Shown in pieces: positions 17,301-26,530 of a DNA stretch of 64,000 nucleotides. The stretch is taken from the IMG/VR virus record IMGVR_UViG_3300034072_000758, positions 62,001 through 126,000 of that record; one strand, written 5' to 3'. This DNA comes from a virus. Below the pieces are notes generated by a model. It saw nothing but the letters and a program-made list of their open reading frames with translations. It had not been told where the DNA came from and did not search any database. Both the position numbers and the translations under genes were made by a program. How positions within the stretch are numbered: the stretch's first letter is position 1; the number at the start of each line of letters is the position of its first letter.

Positions 17301-20300
17301 TAGTCCAAGCTGTTACGGTTGAACCTATCACGCCTGTCAATACAGCACTTGATCCAATCAGGCTACCATTCAACCACAGCTTCAAAATACCACTTTCTCT
17401 AGTTACGGCAATATGATGCCATGTATTGAGTGGCATAGAGTTGGCGGCACCAATAAATTGGTATCCCGAATTAAAATAGAGGAACAAAGCGTTTGAGCTA
17501 TGGATACCTAATACAAATTCGTTTGGCGAAGAGGCTGCTGAACCTGAACGGATCGATAACAAGTTACTTGATGTGCTATATACACCCGTTGGATAAACCC
17601 ATGTTTCAATCGTGAAATCACCAGACATTGTGGTGATATTACCGATGTTCAGATAATTGCTGGTTGTTGTCAAAGAAGTCAACAAAGACTTACCACCGAA
17701 TTTGGTTACCGCATTGGATACACAACCTGTTGTGGAAGATACAACACGTTGAGTAATAACCGCCGAGTTCTTGATGTCGGCTGGCGCAGTACCAATAGTC
17801 TGATCCATATTCATCAGAATAGTTACGTTAGACCACAATGGATCGGCGTCCGATTGAACAATCGAAACAGACTTAGATGAAGCTCTACCATAGCTATCTG
17901 TCATGGTTACGACCGCATTACTTGTTACTGTGGATGTATTTCCAATTCTACCCAGAGTACCAGTAATGACGCCATTAGAATTTATAACAAGACCGTTAGC
18001 TAGAGAACCACTTGTAACTCCAAAAGTTACAGGCAGATTAGTTCTGTTTACAACCCCCAAATCTTTGAAGAATACCATATCACTGGTGGTATAAGTAGTA
18101 ACGACATTCGTGGTCATTACCGGAGTAATAAATGAAGTGTCATTTTCTACAGTCGGAGCCGTAAAGTTAGCGGTATAGCGAGCTACGCCATTAGTAAAGC
18201 GAACATCATCAAAGTATAAACTTGCTGATGGGTTGCTCATAGCATCGGTACGGAAGGAACCAACCGCCCAATATGTGCTTGGGGAAATTGCGCCCGATGT
18301 CCAACCATTCTTGGTCAATTCAAGTACACCGTTAACGTAAACCTTAAATACGCCACTTTGTCTCACCAAAGCGATGTGCGACCAAGCATTCAAGTTAACT
18401 TTCGATACCCCAGCACCAAAGTTTTGAGTAAAGGAGTTGCTGTTGTCGTTACCATCAAGGTTTACGATACCAGTTTGACCAATCCACACGTACATTTTGT
18501 TAGCTACGTTAGACCCGGTTCTATTAGAGAAAACAGCAGTACCGGAGGATGGGAGAGTGGTTGGATAAACCCAAGTTTCAAGCGTGAAATCACCAACCAG
18601 ATCAGCAACGTTCGAAATTCTCAGAGCATTTGTTGAGTTCACGAACAATGATCCAGTTCCGAACTTAGATTGCGACGACGACACCGAAGCATTACTTGTG
18701 CTTGTAATAAATTGTGAAACAGGAAGACCGTTAGACAGTTCGTTTGGAACGTTAGCGGTGGCATATTCTGTATTCATATTCATCAATACAATGACATTAC
18801 TTCCGTATATATCCGAAGCGGTAACACCAAAACGGAAATCCTTATCAGAAAACTTAGTAGTAACAGTATCGGTCACACGGGTTGTGAAATTGAAGGTAGA
18901 TGTCGTATTTTCATTAATCTGACCAGAGAGCAAACCGGTGTTCGAAAGGGTCAACCCATTAGGAATAGAACCATTTGCCAAAGCATAACTCAGTGGGTTT
19001 GAAACTGGCGAAGTCGCTAACAATTGTGAATTTACCAACGCACCATTAATTCCTGAGAAGGTATTGGATGTGTTGGCCCAAACCGGGGCCGATGATAGGA
19101 TCGAGTAAACAACGTTAGTGACCGCCGAACTCATACCATCCGATCCCGTAACCGTGGCATTACTTACAGTCGTATATTCTGGGAGTCTACCAGAGATCAA
19201 ACCATTAGCCGAAAGTGCGAGGTTCGCGCTCAAACCATTAGCAGAATAAGTCAGAGAAGTGTTACCCCAACCATAACCAACCACGGTTTGAGAAACGTTA
19301 GCATACTCATAACCAGACAGCGTAACCGTCGCGTTCATCAACGGAGCTTTGAAGTTATTCCACGATGGTGTGAAATTAGCTGTATAACGGGTGTATCCAA
19401 CCCAAGTCATCATACCACGCATGTAACAAATCTTCGATTGTGTTGCTTGGTTATAACTTTGTGAAGCACCATTGAACGCTAAGAGACGACCTTCCCAGCT
19501 TGGATATGTCGCTTGCGCCGTAGAAGTTCCAACCAGAGTGCCACCAATAAACAAACTGAAAGTATTATTCGCATTTCTGGTGAGAGCAACGTGCGTCCAT
19601 TGATCTAATGGAATGATGCTATTTACAGTTATACAAACAGTACCAAAGTATGAGAAGGTAATAGTGTTATTGGTGTAATTCTGAATTATGTTCATTCTTT
19701 CACCAAGCGTCCCTGATCCGCCGCCACTAGATTGTTGGCTGAACAGATACCAAGAACCGGTTGTTGGCGAAGTCGGATCAAGCTTAACCCAGAACTCCAA
19801 AGTCGATGGACTTGTATATAAGAAGTTCGAAGAAGCTTCGTATGCGATACCTTGATTCAATCTCAAGACATTATTACCCATTTGTGGGTCGGCAACGATT
19901 GTTGCGCCAGATGCTACACCAACACCCCAAGCGGTAAACGTATCACTAATGCTCGTTGGTCGTGAAGGGCGCGAGCCGTTTTCTGCCAGAACATTAGACG
20001 ATCTGTTGTAACGATGATGTATATACAAATTCGATGCGTATGGCGTTGGAACAGTCTTAGCCGTTGGTGTAATCACGAAAGTACGATCACGAGATTTGTT
20101 GGCCAAACCATCCATTGAATAAACAGTCAAGCTCGTATTTTCGATATTTTCCAAATATCGTCCAGATACTAAACCATTTGAAGCCAGTGCTACGTTTGAA
20201 CCCAAAGTCGAGTTCGCAATATAAAGCATGGTTCCGGTGTTGTTAGAATCAACTGCCACCAGATTGTAGGTGAAAGTATTATCTTCCGTGCCGGTAAGAA

Positions 20301-23300
20301 TTGTTCCAGCAGGGGTAGTCCAATACGGAATTGTTGGAACTTCGTCAGTTGGAAGTGTGAACGCAGGAGTCGTGTAACGGGCTGCATTGGTCATACGGAG
20401 ATCGTCAATATATCCAACAACACCCGAAGCGCTGTCACCCATCACGAACGCCGAATTAATAGCGGTTCTAGTGATGAAGTATGTACCAATACGGTATCCG
20501 TCAACGTATGCCGAAACATTCGATCCTTGGATCACATAAGCAATGTGTGTCCAGTCACTAATAGCATTCGACGTAGCGAATACGGTGGAACCACCTGCGC
20601 CGAGATAATGAGAAATGAACTCCAATTGACCATCCGAGTTAACGCGCAGGGCAACATAATCGGTGTCGGTCGCGGTCTTCTTCGAGAAGATATAACCGTA
20701 GTTACCCGAAGACGGTAAATTAGAAACTTTCACCCAGCCATCAATGGTGTACCCAACGGTATTTGCCGTATTTGCGAGATTGAGATTATAGTTCGCATCA
20801 TACGCAACCGAAGCATACGAAGTCGTAGTAGGCAGCGAAAGTGAACCCGCGCCGAACTGAACTTCACTTGTTGCCAGAGAAGCAGAGCCACCGGCTGTAA
20901 TCGCTGTACCGAAGAAGTCCAGAGCGATAGTGTCATTGAATTGAGCCAAGAACACAACTTGTTGCGAATAAACGTCTGTCTTATCAGCACTCGGAAGAAC
21001 AGTCATGGTGAAAGTTCTGTCCGCGAAGTTACCATCTTCGTCCGTTACACGAACATCGATAGAAGGCGTCAACAGTGTTTCAATGTTTACCGGAATACCA
21101 GAAATCAGACCCGAAGAAGAAAGGGTGAGAGCGGCTGGAAGTGTTGTGCCATTAACTAGAGCGTAAGTGAGTACATCATTATCTGCATCTGTAGCCGACA
21201 ACTGAACCGAAACGTTTGCGCTGTCTTGGAATGTCCCAATGTCGCCAGCGGGAGTGACCCACACCGGTCCTACGTTCTTCTTAACATCCAAGCTGAATGA
21301 TCTGGTAGACTTGTAACGACCATCCGATGCGTCTACATCGAATGTATAAACCGTGTCTACTGATACATCTGGTAACGCACCAATCAAGTAACCGTTAGCC
21401 AAGAGACCCAACGAGGATGGGAATGGGTTGTTAACAATGTTAGCCGAGTAAGCAACTGAGCTACCTTGGAGGTCTGTTGCCGACAAATGATAGGAGAATG
21501 GCTTGTTCTCTGTGCCTGTACCGATGATGCCCGCGTTCGTATTCCATACCGGAGCGCTATCATATCGGTTCAAGAAGGTGAAGGTTCTGTTGACTTGGAT
21601 CGAGCCATCGAAAGCACCAACTGACAACGAGTAGGTGGTATTAGCACCAACAACCGGCATAGTTCCAGAGATCACCCCGGTGTTAGGGTTAAACGTGATG
21701 CTTGATGGGAAACTATTGCTCATTTCCACGAGTGTCAGAGCATCACCATCCGGGTCAGTAGCAGAGATTGTTGCCGTGAATGGATAATCCATTAATGATG
21801 ATACCAGAAGACCCGCTGGTTGATTCCATACAGGTGCTCTATTCAGAGCGATAGTATAAGAGAACTCGCGGTCGGTATACTTGGTAGTGAGAGTATCTGT
21901 GGCGCGGGCTGAGAAATTGTAGGTAGTATCTTGGGTAATAACTGGTGTAGTACCAGTGATCAAACCATTAGCATTCAATGTCAAGCCTACAGGTAAAGCC
22001 CCGTTAGCTATAGTATATTCAATAGGATCACCATTGGCCACAGCCGTTAACTGAATAGATACTGATTTTTCTTGGCCCTCTGTTCCGAGACTACCGGCTG
22101 GGGTTACCCAAGACGGTGCTGAGTTAAACAGTGTCGTACCACGAAGGAGAACCGAATTGGTGTTGACCGAAAACTCACCCGGCTGATCCTTGACTGAAAC
22201 GTAGAACGAGTAGTCAGTATCTTCCAGAACTGGCAACAGTGTACCGGTAATCAAACCAGAGGTCGAAATAGACAACCCGGCTGGCAGTGTCCCATAGAAA
22301 TAAACACTATCTTCCGACTCTGGATCATAAGCATCCACTTGATATGAAACTGAACGGCCTTCGAAATCATTAAAGACTACAGTGTTAGCAACCGTATTGA
22401 ATACAGCCGGTTCATTTTTTAATACTGTAAAGTAGAAAGCTTTATCTTCATACGTATTACCATCTGACGCTCGGAATGTGACGTGATAATCGGTGTCTTC
22501 ATCCAATGGCGGTGACTTCGGTAATGTGCTTTGTGGGATGGTTTCAACAGTTTTTGAACCCGGTAGAATACGCATCCACCCCGGAATATCCGTAGAAATT
22601 ACAGAGTAGGTCATGGTCGAGTCGGGATCGTAAGCTGTTGGTGTAAACGAACCCGGATAACCTGAACGGAACGAACCCATATAAGCGTTTGATGTCCATA
22701 CAGGAGAAACGTTGTGCTTTACTTCAAAATCGAAAGTTTTTTGAACAGTCTCAAAACCGTCCGTAACCGATGCTACAAGCGTATAAACGTTCGATGTAGG
22801 TTCAGCGCCCAATGTACCGGAAACAAGGCGTGTAGCTGGGTTAAAAGTAATACCTGCCGGGAATGTGTTAGATATTTCGGCGTAGGTAAGCGTATCCAAA
22901 TCAAGGTCCGTGGCCGCAGGAATTACATAATTAATTGTGGTGTTTTCTTGATACGAACCCAAAGAGTTTGAAACGTTCCAAACTGGACCGGTGTTCTTGA
23001 TGAACGATACTTCGAACTCACGCATGATAGGCGGATTGACTTCATCCGATACCGTTACGTTGAAATAATAAGTAGCATTGGATTCGGATGGGGCAAACTG
23101 GCCGGAAATGATACCATTCGCCAAAGTGATAGTATTCGGTAAGTTCGTGTCAATTGTATCGAACTTGAGGACGGACTCTTCATTATCATCCGCAACTAAC
23201 TGTACAGAGAATGGGTGATTAGCGCGATACGCACCTATGCTGCCAGCCGGAATGATCCAGTATGGTGGTGTATTCTCTTCAACTTCAATGCTAAATTGAC

Positions 23301-25572
23301 GTGTAGAAGACTTAATACCATTATATGCTTCAACCGTGAACAGTTCGGTTCCAAATACGGTAGGTGTGCCATGAATTAGACCATTACCTTCCATAACCAA
23401 ACCAGTTGGGAGTTCACCCGAAACAACCGAGTACGCGATGTTTCCTGTGTTAGTACCAGTAGCAACAATCTGAGCGGTGTATGGTTTATCTACCAGAACG
23501 CTAGGTAGCGTAGTAGTGACGAATACTGGCGGCGAGTCATACTTAGATTCGATGGTAAAATCACGATAGACCGGTATCGGGTTGTCCTTATTATCCATCG
23601 CGGTCAAACGGAAAGAATATACGTAATCGTCCGTCCCCGGAACTGGTGGGAGATAACCTGTCAGAGCACCGGTGTTAGCATTCAAAGAAATACCAACCGG
23701 AAGGCTAAAGGATTGAGCAACGCCGTAACGCACAGTGTCACCATCTGGGTCTGTGGCCGAAACATTAGCGGTGAAGTATGTTTGTTCAACGCCCTGTCCG
23801 AGGCTTCCAGCAGGAGTTTGCCATTCAGGTAGATTGTTACCAAGGATGGTCATAGAGAACGTTCTGTTCACATTATTGACGCCATCCGAAGCACGGAATG
23901 TGACCGTGTATGTGGTATCATCTTCAATATGCGAAGGTGTGCCGCTAATACGAATACCAGATGGTTCATAAGCATAAACCAGACCCGGAACCAGATCACC
24001 AGATACATATGCGTATGTCATTGGGCGGTTGTTTGGGTCAGTCGCCGTCAGATTAATATCAGTGATGGCATTCGAGGCAGGGAAGGAACCAAGAGAACCC
24101 GCGTTGGAAACCCAAACTGGCGGAATATCGTCAAGAACTGTGAAATTGAAAAGTTTAGAAATCGATCCGGCTGGATTCGATGCTGTTACGGTAAAGTTAT
24201 ATACCAAATCACTTATGACCGGCAAAGCCGTACCTGTCATCAAACCAGTCGAAGACAAACTAAAACCGTCTGGCATATCATCGGATGAATAAGTAATCGA
24301 ATCGCTCGGATTAGCGGTGTCCGCAACAAACTGGAACGAGAACTCGGTGCCTTCCAGAGCGGAACCAATATTTGAGTTGGAAATCCAAGTTGGCACATCA
24401 ACGAATTGAATACGGATCGCCAATGTACGGGTCGCAACTAATCCGCTCTCGTCGGTAGCTGTAAAGGTTACGTTCTGAGTGCTGGTCGATGTCACTGGCG
24501 GGAGTGTGCCAGTGATCAAGCCGGAAGATGACAAAGAAAGACCTTCTGGCAGAGGCGTCGTGTTACCAAAGGTTACTGTCTCATACTCGTCTGTGGCGAC
24601 CAACTGGAAATTAACCGAAGTACCAGCATCGGCGTCGATGATACGACCTGTTGTAACCCATACCGGAGGAATATTCTTCACGGTGGTCATGGAGAATGTA
24701 GCCGAACGCGACTTCAAGCCATCCGAAGCTGTAACTTGGAAGCTATAGTTGTCGTTGTAGTTTTTGTTCAGAGCCAGTGTACCACTCAGGTGGCCATTAT
24801 CGAAGACCAATTCTGGTGGCAGAACGCCGGACGTGTGGGTAAAAGTAATCGTATCACCATTACCATCAGTAGCCTCGATATTGAGGTCAACCACCGCATT
24901 TTCTTGGTAACGACCCAAGTAGCTATCTGTTGTGAATACCGGAGCTTTGTTCGATGTTACCGAGAAGTTGAAGGATCGGTTGACCGACAGAGCGCCATCG
25001 GTGGCACGAAGAGTGAAAAAGTAGGTGAAATCATCATTCACGGGAGCCAGACGCCCCGACAGAAGACCGGTATTCGAAAGCGTCAGACCAGCAGGAAGAG
25101 TACCTGTTACTAAAGAGAAACGAACTGTTTCACCATCCGGGTCGGTGGCGACCAGTTGGACACTTACGTCAGTGCCGTCATATTGCATTCCGAGGCTACC
25201 GGCTGGGGTAACCCAAATCGGGGCTTGGTTTGCGCCAAGGTGGGCCGAGAAGCTTCTTTCGACAAATTGCTGACCACTTTCAGCACGGATCGTCCACACA
25301 GCATCTTCGGTGACGTTATCGATAGTACCGGTCATGGCTCCGGTATTAGCATTGATCGAAAGACCTGTTGGGAGAGCACCGGAAACCACCGAGAAAGATG
25401 GTGCTGGACCATTAGTGACACGAACGTAAACTGGAATATCCACGACTTGTCCACCAAGGAAGTTACCAATATCACCAGCGGGCGGAGCGATCCACTCTAT
25501 CGATGGTGCGGAAGTATTGTAATTCTTTGTGTGAACGATCTTTTTAATATGACCATCGTATTTGATACCCAT
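14305..25572 (-). CDS. Giant modular adhesin (Ig-like and LamG-like repeats), about 3755 aa
   Basis: One uninterrupted frame of about 11.3 kb. ATG 25572 (MGIKYDGHIKK) is chosen because AAAGG sits nine bases upstream. Residues 1-1530 hold about 16 tandem Ig/cadherin-like repeats of about 95 residues with the pattern P-x-W-x-T-P-A-G-x-x-G ... ATDPDGD ... LPxGLxL ... GLISG. Seven LamG-like sandwiches follow, near residues 1536-1725, 1844-2070, 2257-2460, 2577-2794, 2894-3107, 3207-3437 and 3534-3750. They share 'GDFTMEAWVYPT' and 'NTWHHIAVTR' and alternate with single Ig repeats. This is most likely a long tail-fibre or capsid-surface adhesin binding host polysaccharide. Confidence 0.85.
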   Translation of the reverse strand: MGIKYDGHIKKIVHTKNYNTSAPSIEWIAPPAGDIGNFLGGQVVDIPVYVRVTNGPAPSFSVVSGALPTGLSINANTGAMTGTIDNVTEDAVWTIRAESGQQFVERSFSAHLGANQAPIWVTPAGSLGMQYDGTDVSVQLVATDPDGETVRFSLVTGTLPAGLTLSNTGLLSGRLAPVNDDFTYFFTLRATDGALSVNRSFNFSVTSNKAPVFTTDSYLGRYQENAVVDLNIEATDGNGDTITFTHTSGVLPPELVFDNGHLSGTLALNKNYNDNYSFQVTASDGLKSRSATFSMTTVKNIPPVWVTTGRIIDADAGTSVNFQLVATDEYETVTFGNTTPLPEGLSLSSSGLITGTLPPVTSTSTQNVTFTATDESGLVATRTLAIRIQFVDVPTWISNSNIGSALEGTEFSFQFVADTANPSDSITYSSDDMPDGFSLSSTGLMTGTALPVISDLVYNFTVTASNPAGSISKLFNFTVLDDIPPVWVSNAGSLGSFPASNAITDINLTATDPNNRPMTYAYVSGDLVPGLVYAYEPSGIRISGTPSHIEDDTTYTVTFRASDGVNNVNRTFSMTILGNNLPEWQTPAGSLGQGVEQTYFTANVSATDPDGDTVRYGVAQSFSLPVGISLNANTGALTGYLPPVPGTDDYVYSFRLTAMDNKDNPIPVYRDFTIESKYDSPPVFVTTTLPSVLVDKPYTAQIVATGTNTGNIAYSVVSGELPTGLVMEGNGLIHGTPTVFGTELFTVEAYNGIKSSTRQFSIEVEENTPPYWIIPAGSIGAYRANHPFSVQLVADDNEESVLKFDTIDTNLPNTITLANGIISGQFAPSESNATYYFNVTVSDEVNPPIMREFEVSFIKNTGPVWNVSNSLGSYQENTTINYVIPAATDLDLDTLTYAEISNTFPAGITFNPATRLVSGTLGAEPTSNVYTLVASVTDGFETVQKTFDFEVKHNVSPVWTSNAYMGSFRSGYPGSFTPTAYDPDSTMTYSVISTDIPGWMRILPGSKTVETIPQSTLPKSPPLDEDTDYHVTFRASDGNTYEDKAFYFTVLKNEPAVFNTVANTVVFNDFEGRSVSYQVDAYDPESEDSVYFYGTLPAGLSISTSGLITGTLLPVLEDTDYSFYVSVKDQPGEFSVNTNSVLLRGTTLFNSAPSWVTPAGSLGTEGQEKSVSIQLTAVANGDPIEYTIANGALPVGLTLNANGLITGTTPVITQDTTYNFSARATDTLTTKYTDREFSYTIALNRAPVWNQPAGLLVSSLMDYPFTATISATDPDGDALTLVEMSNSFPSSITFNPNTGVISGTMPVVGANTTYSLSVGAFDGSIQVNRTFTFLNRYDSAPVWNTNAGIIGTGTENKPFSYHLSATDLQGSSVAYSANIVNNPFPSSLGLLANGYLIGALPDVSVDTVYTFDVDASDGRYKSTRSFSLDVKKNVGPVWVTPAGDIGTFQDSANVSVQLSATDADNDVLTYALVNGTTLPAALTLSSSGLISGIPVNIETLLTPSIDVRVTDEDGNFADRTFTMTVLPSADKTDVYSQQVVFLAQFNDTIALDFFGTAITAGGSASLATSEVQFGAGSLSLPTTTSYASVAYDANYNLNLANTANTVGYTIDGWVKVSNLPSSGNYGYIFSKKTATDTDYVALRVNSDGQLEFISHYLGAGGSTVFATSNAISDWTHIAYVIQGSNVSAYVDGYRIGTYFITRTAINSAFVMGDSASGVVGYIDDLRMTNAARYTTPAFTLPTDEVPTIPYWTTPAGTILTGTEDNTFTYNLVAVDSNNTGTMLYIANSTLGSNVALASNGLVSGRYLENIENTSLTVYSMDGLANKSRDRTFVITPTAKTVPTPYASNLYIHHRYNRSSNVLAENGSRPSRPTSISDTFTAWGVGVASGATIVADPQMGNNVLRLNQGIAYEASSNFLYTSPSTLEFWVKLDPTSPTTGSWYLFSQQSSGGGSGTLGERMNIIQNYTNNTITFSYFGTVCITVNSIIPLDQWTHVALTRNANNTFSLFIGGTLVGTSTAQATYPSWEGRLLAFNGASQSYNQATQSKICYMRGMMTWVGYTRYTANFTPSWNNFKAPLMNATVTLSGYEYANVSQTVVGYGWGNTSLTYSANGLSANLALSANGLISGRLPEYTTVSNATVTGSDGMSSAVTNVVYSILSSAPVWANTSNTFSGINGALVNSQLLATSPVSNPLSYALANGSIPNGLTLSNTGLLSGQINENTTSTFNFTTRVTDTVTTKFSDKDFRFGVTASDIYGSNVIVLMNMNTEYATANVPNELSNGLPVSQFITSTSNASVSSSQSKFGTGSLFVNSTNALRISNVADLVGDFTLETWVYPTTLPSSGTAVFSNRTGSNVANKMYVWIGQTGIVNLDGNDNSNSFTQNFGAGVSKVNLNAWSHIALVRQSGVFKVYVNGVLELTKNGWTSGAISPSTYWAVGSFRTDAMSNPSASLYFDDVRFTNGVARYTANFTAPTVENDTSFITPVMTTNVVTTYTTSDMVFFKDLGVVNRTNLPVTFGVTSGSLANGLVINSNGVITGTLGRIGNTSTVTSNAVVTMTDSYGRASSKSVSIVQSDADPLWSNVTILMNMDQTIGTAPADIKNSAVITQRVVSSTTGCVSNAVTKFGGKSLLTSLTTTSNYLNIGNITTMSGDFTIETWVYPTGVYSTSSNLLSIRSGSAASSPNEFVLGIHSSNALFLYFNSGYQFIGAANSMPLNTWHHIAVTRESGILKLWLNGSLIGSSAVLTGVIGSTVTAWTIGGSVFDGADWGWIGYVDEFRMTNGVARYRENFAVPSKAFPTEQTTLRWITAADQYVTTAGDNQIGLLADTKANGVVTYSIANGSALPSGMTVAANGMISGQPVSTGVTNTTITASGGNGFVTQDRTFTFTAVSTYDPFWANVTNLTYSNAVVGSIAKNVKTANSLTQTAASTTVGVNSNTVQRFGSNTMVFSSATNSYLVGNTTAMTGDFTMEAWFYPTTLAAWSTILGNRTTATATGTDYTIGVRDDASGPRGLYMYNNGAFIMSSGTGTVAVNTWHHFAITRTGTTLSMFLNGNRVAQATLAGTITFSGIGGMAYSNECFNGYIYDVRVTNGVNRYPSTTMSIPTTSYPRQDASPTWGAQPRVYLSNIYPTYTTLSAQSYGENIVYSMTNSAVLPDGITMTSNGVVGGKANAVAGTFTGTVNAKYTNAPNASVVTSSPVTFEIRNSVDPHWANVTALITGLNTANATVPIEVARGSTVLQEVVSNGSAVVSNMNSLYNGNVVYFQNSTGSGNGRGLFVGNIVQMSGDFTMEAWVYPTGVAATANSIIFACYPVGGSVAVQNWAMSIYAPSGSSSARAVIFTNGGVRIYTAAGGMSFNQWHHVALTREGSNTRIWVDGVGSDPITSFTGTVGSSTNEWGIGSYRLNNNHGFMGYMADIRISNGVARYNTTFNPTQYRAPTLDITPSFVDTNSIVVSSNVSSTETYNLSASMMSNDAVIHSVTSGTIPTGTTLNSNGILTGVTTDVPGTTRTFTVSATNGAKTNTTTVTANVTASIDPYWSNVVIHVNGDSGAVGSLPVDNKGNLITRNYGSTTTGVVSNAVTNNGFGNSIFITSSGTNQFLKVENAVAMSGDFTMEAWINATSFQTYNAVLTNYISPAGSGDIFFGVKGSNLVCGNTLNEIIGTSTLIPNAWYHIALTRSGGTTRMFLNGKLEATSTNAVWQVPIGGRSTSWSIGGYENTPASWNWWGYIDDVRITNGVARYIANFVPRNKPNPIG
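14722..16677. repeat. Near-identical LamG-encoding blocks within the giant gene
   Basis: An identical 24-base block occurs at 14722-14745, 15694-15717 and 16654-16677, one per LamG module. It encodes the 'GDFTMEAW' beta strand. Spacing of about 960-972 bases equals one LamG plus one Ig module. This shows recent duplication or gene conversion between modules. Confidence 0.75.
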
Positions 25573-25604
25573 GAGTGTCAACCTTTATTAAAATATGAAC
25601 CAAG

Positions 25605-25612
25605 TATTTATC
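25605..25612 (-). promoter_or_regulatory. Late promoter of the giant adhesin gene
   Basis: GATAAATA on the minus strand, 32 bases before ATG 25572, with AAAGG in the leader. Confidence 0.65.
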
Positions 25613-25698
25613 TTAGACTTATACCCGATTTTAACTTATATTAACTATGTTTTCAATTTTTTAGTTGACTCTGAATCTATAAATGTTACGAATTAGCA

Positions 25699-26070
25699 AT
25701 GAAAAGAATCAATATAACACCCATAGTTGAACACTTCATGTTCACTATCGCACTCAATCCTAAAAATTGGAATGGGACGTTATTGACGTGGGAATTACCC
25801 ACAGGTGAAATGAGGGCTTCCCTCAACGCCTTCGATATTATTGCGTCCATCCAAAATGTTGATGGGCTTCTTTGGCGAATTGTTCCAAAGAAAAAGACGG
25901 ATCGAGACGGTAATCGTATTTACACGTTGTCTGGGGCCGAACATATCGCGGAAGAACAAATAGCAATGGCCTTGCTGTTAGCAAAGCCATTGGGAAAGAA
26001 CCCGCCATTCCAACATATATTGGAGTATGATCCCGCGAAGCTTACGCGCTTGTACGGTCCTACCCGGTAA
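25699..26070 (+). CDS. Hypothetical protein, 123 aa
   Basis: Begins MKRINITPIVEHFMF. A mixed protein with an IVPKKKTDRDGNRIYTL segment and a C-terminal helix. No ribosome binding site of note. Its end overlaps the convergent 2H phosphoesterase-like gene by 11 bases. No family recognised. Confidence 0.55.
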   Translation: MKRINITPIVEHFMFTIALNPKNWNGTLLTWELPTGEMRASLNAFDIIASIQNVDGLLWRIVPKKKTDRDGNRIYTLSGAEHIAEEQIAMALLLAKPLGKNPPFQHILEYDPAKLTRLYGPTR

Positions 26071-26428
26071 ACGGATAAAGCCGGACAGGAATGTTCAGCT
26101 TTTTCTCGTATCCGAGATCAGCAATGACTTTATTACTGTGAACGGGCTTCGCCCCAGCTTCACGGTCAATAGACCATGTGATGTGGTAGATACCTCCATC
26201 GGGGCGATGCTCAGACCCATCGATCTGAACGACCAGTGCTTGAACCTTGTCAGACTGGACCACATCAATGATCTTCCCTTCGGTGGGTTGTAGATCAAAA
26301 TCTGCCAGCACTTCACCCTTCGCCAGCATCTTGTACGTGACGTGGTGAGCCACTACGTCTGGGAACGTAGGTTCGATCTCTTGGAGAAGTTCATCCCGAT
26401 TTAAAGCCAGCCAGCCGATGTAAGCCAT
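26060..26428 (-). CDS. 2H phosphoesterase-like protein (RNA-repair SAK type)
   Basis: 122 residues starting at ATG 26428 behind AAAGGGAA. It carries two H-x-T motifs: 'HHVTYKML' near residue 26 and 'YHITWSID' near residue 83, the paired signature of the 2H phosphoesterase superfamily, with 'VVQIDGSEHRPDGGIYHITWS' between them. Related domains open 2',3'-cyclic phosphates during RNA repair. With RNA ligase in the same genome, tRNA end healing is plausible but inferred. Confidence 0.6.
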   Translation of the reverse strand: MAYIGWLALNRDELLQEIEPTFPDVVAHHVTYKMLAKGEVLADFDLQPTEGKIIDVVQSDKVQALVVQIDGSEHRPDGGIYHITWSIDREAGAKPVHSNKVIADLGYEKKLNIPVRLYPFTG

Positions 26429-26481
26429 TTTAATATTCCCTTTTTCGTATAGTATAAAAATTGGTAAGGTTAAAAGCAAGA

Positions 26482-26509
26482 AAAAACGGGCCATCGCTGA
26501 CCCGTTTTT
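26482..26509 (-). terminator. Terminator after the MucR-like gene
   Basis: AAAAACGGG (26482-26490) pairs with CCCGTTTTT (26501-26509), followed on the minus strand by a T run. Confidence 0.85.
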
Positions 26510-26530
26510 CCAATCGCCGAAATTGTAGAA

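Noticed and set aside
14938-25644. Many plus-strand frames of 60-255 codons opposite the giant adhesin
   Set aside because: They follow the codon periodicity of the adhesin, lack ribosome binding sites and have Arg/Cys/His-rich low-complexity products typical of shadows.
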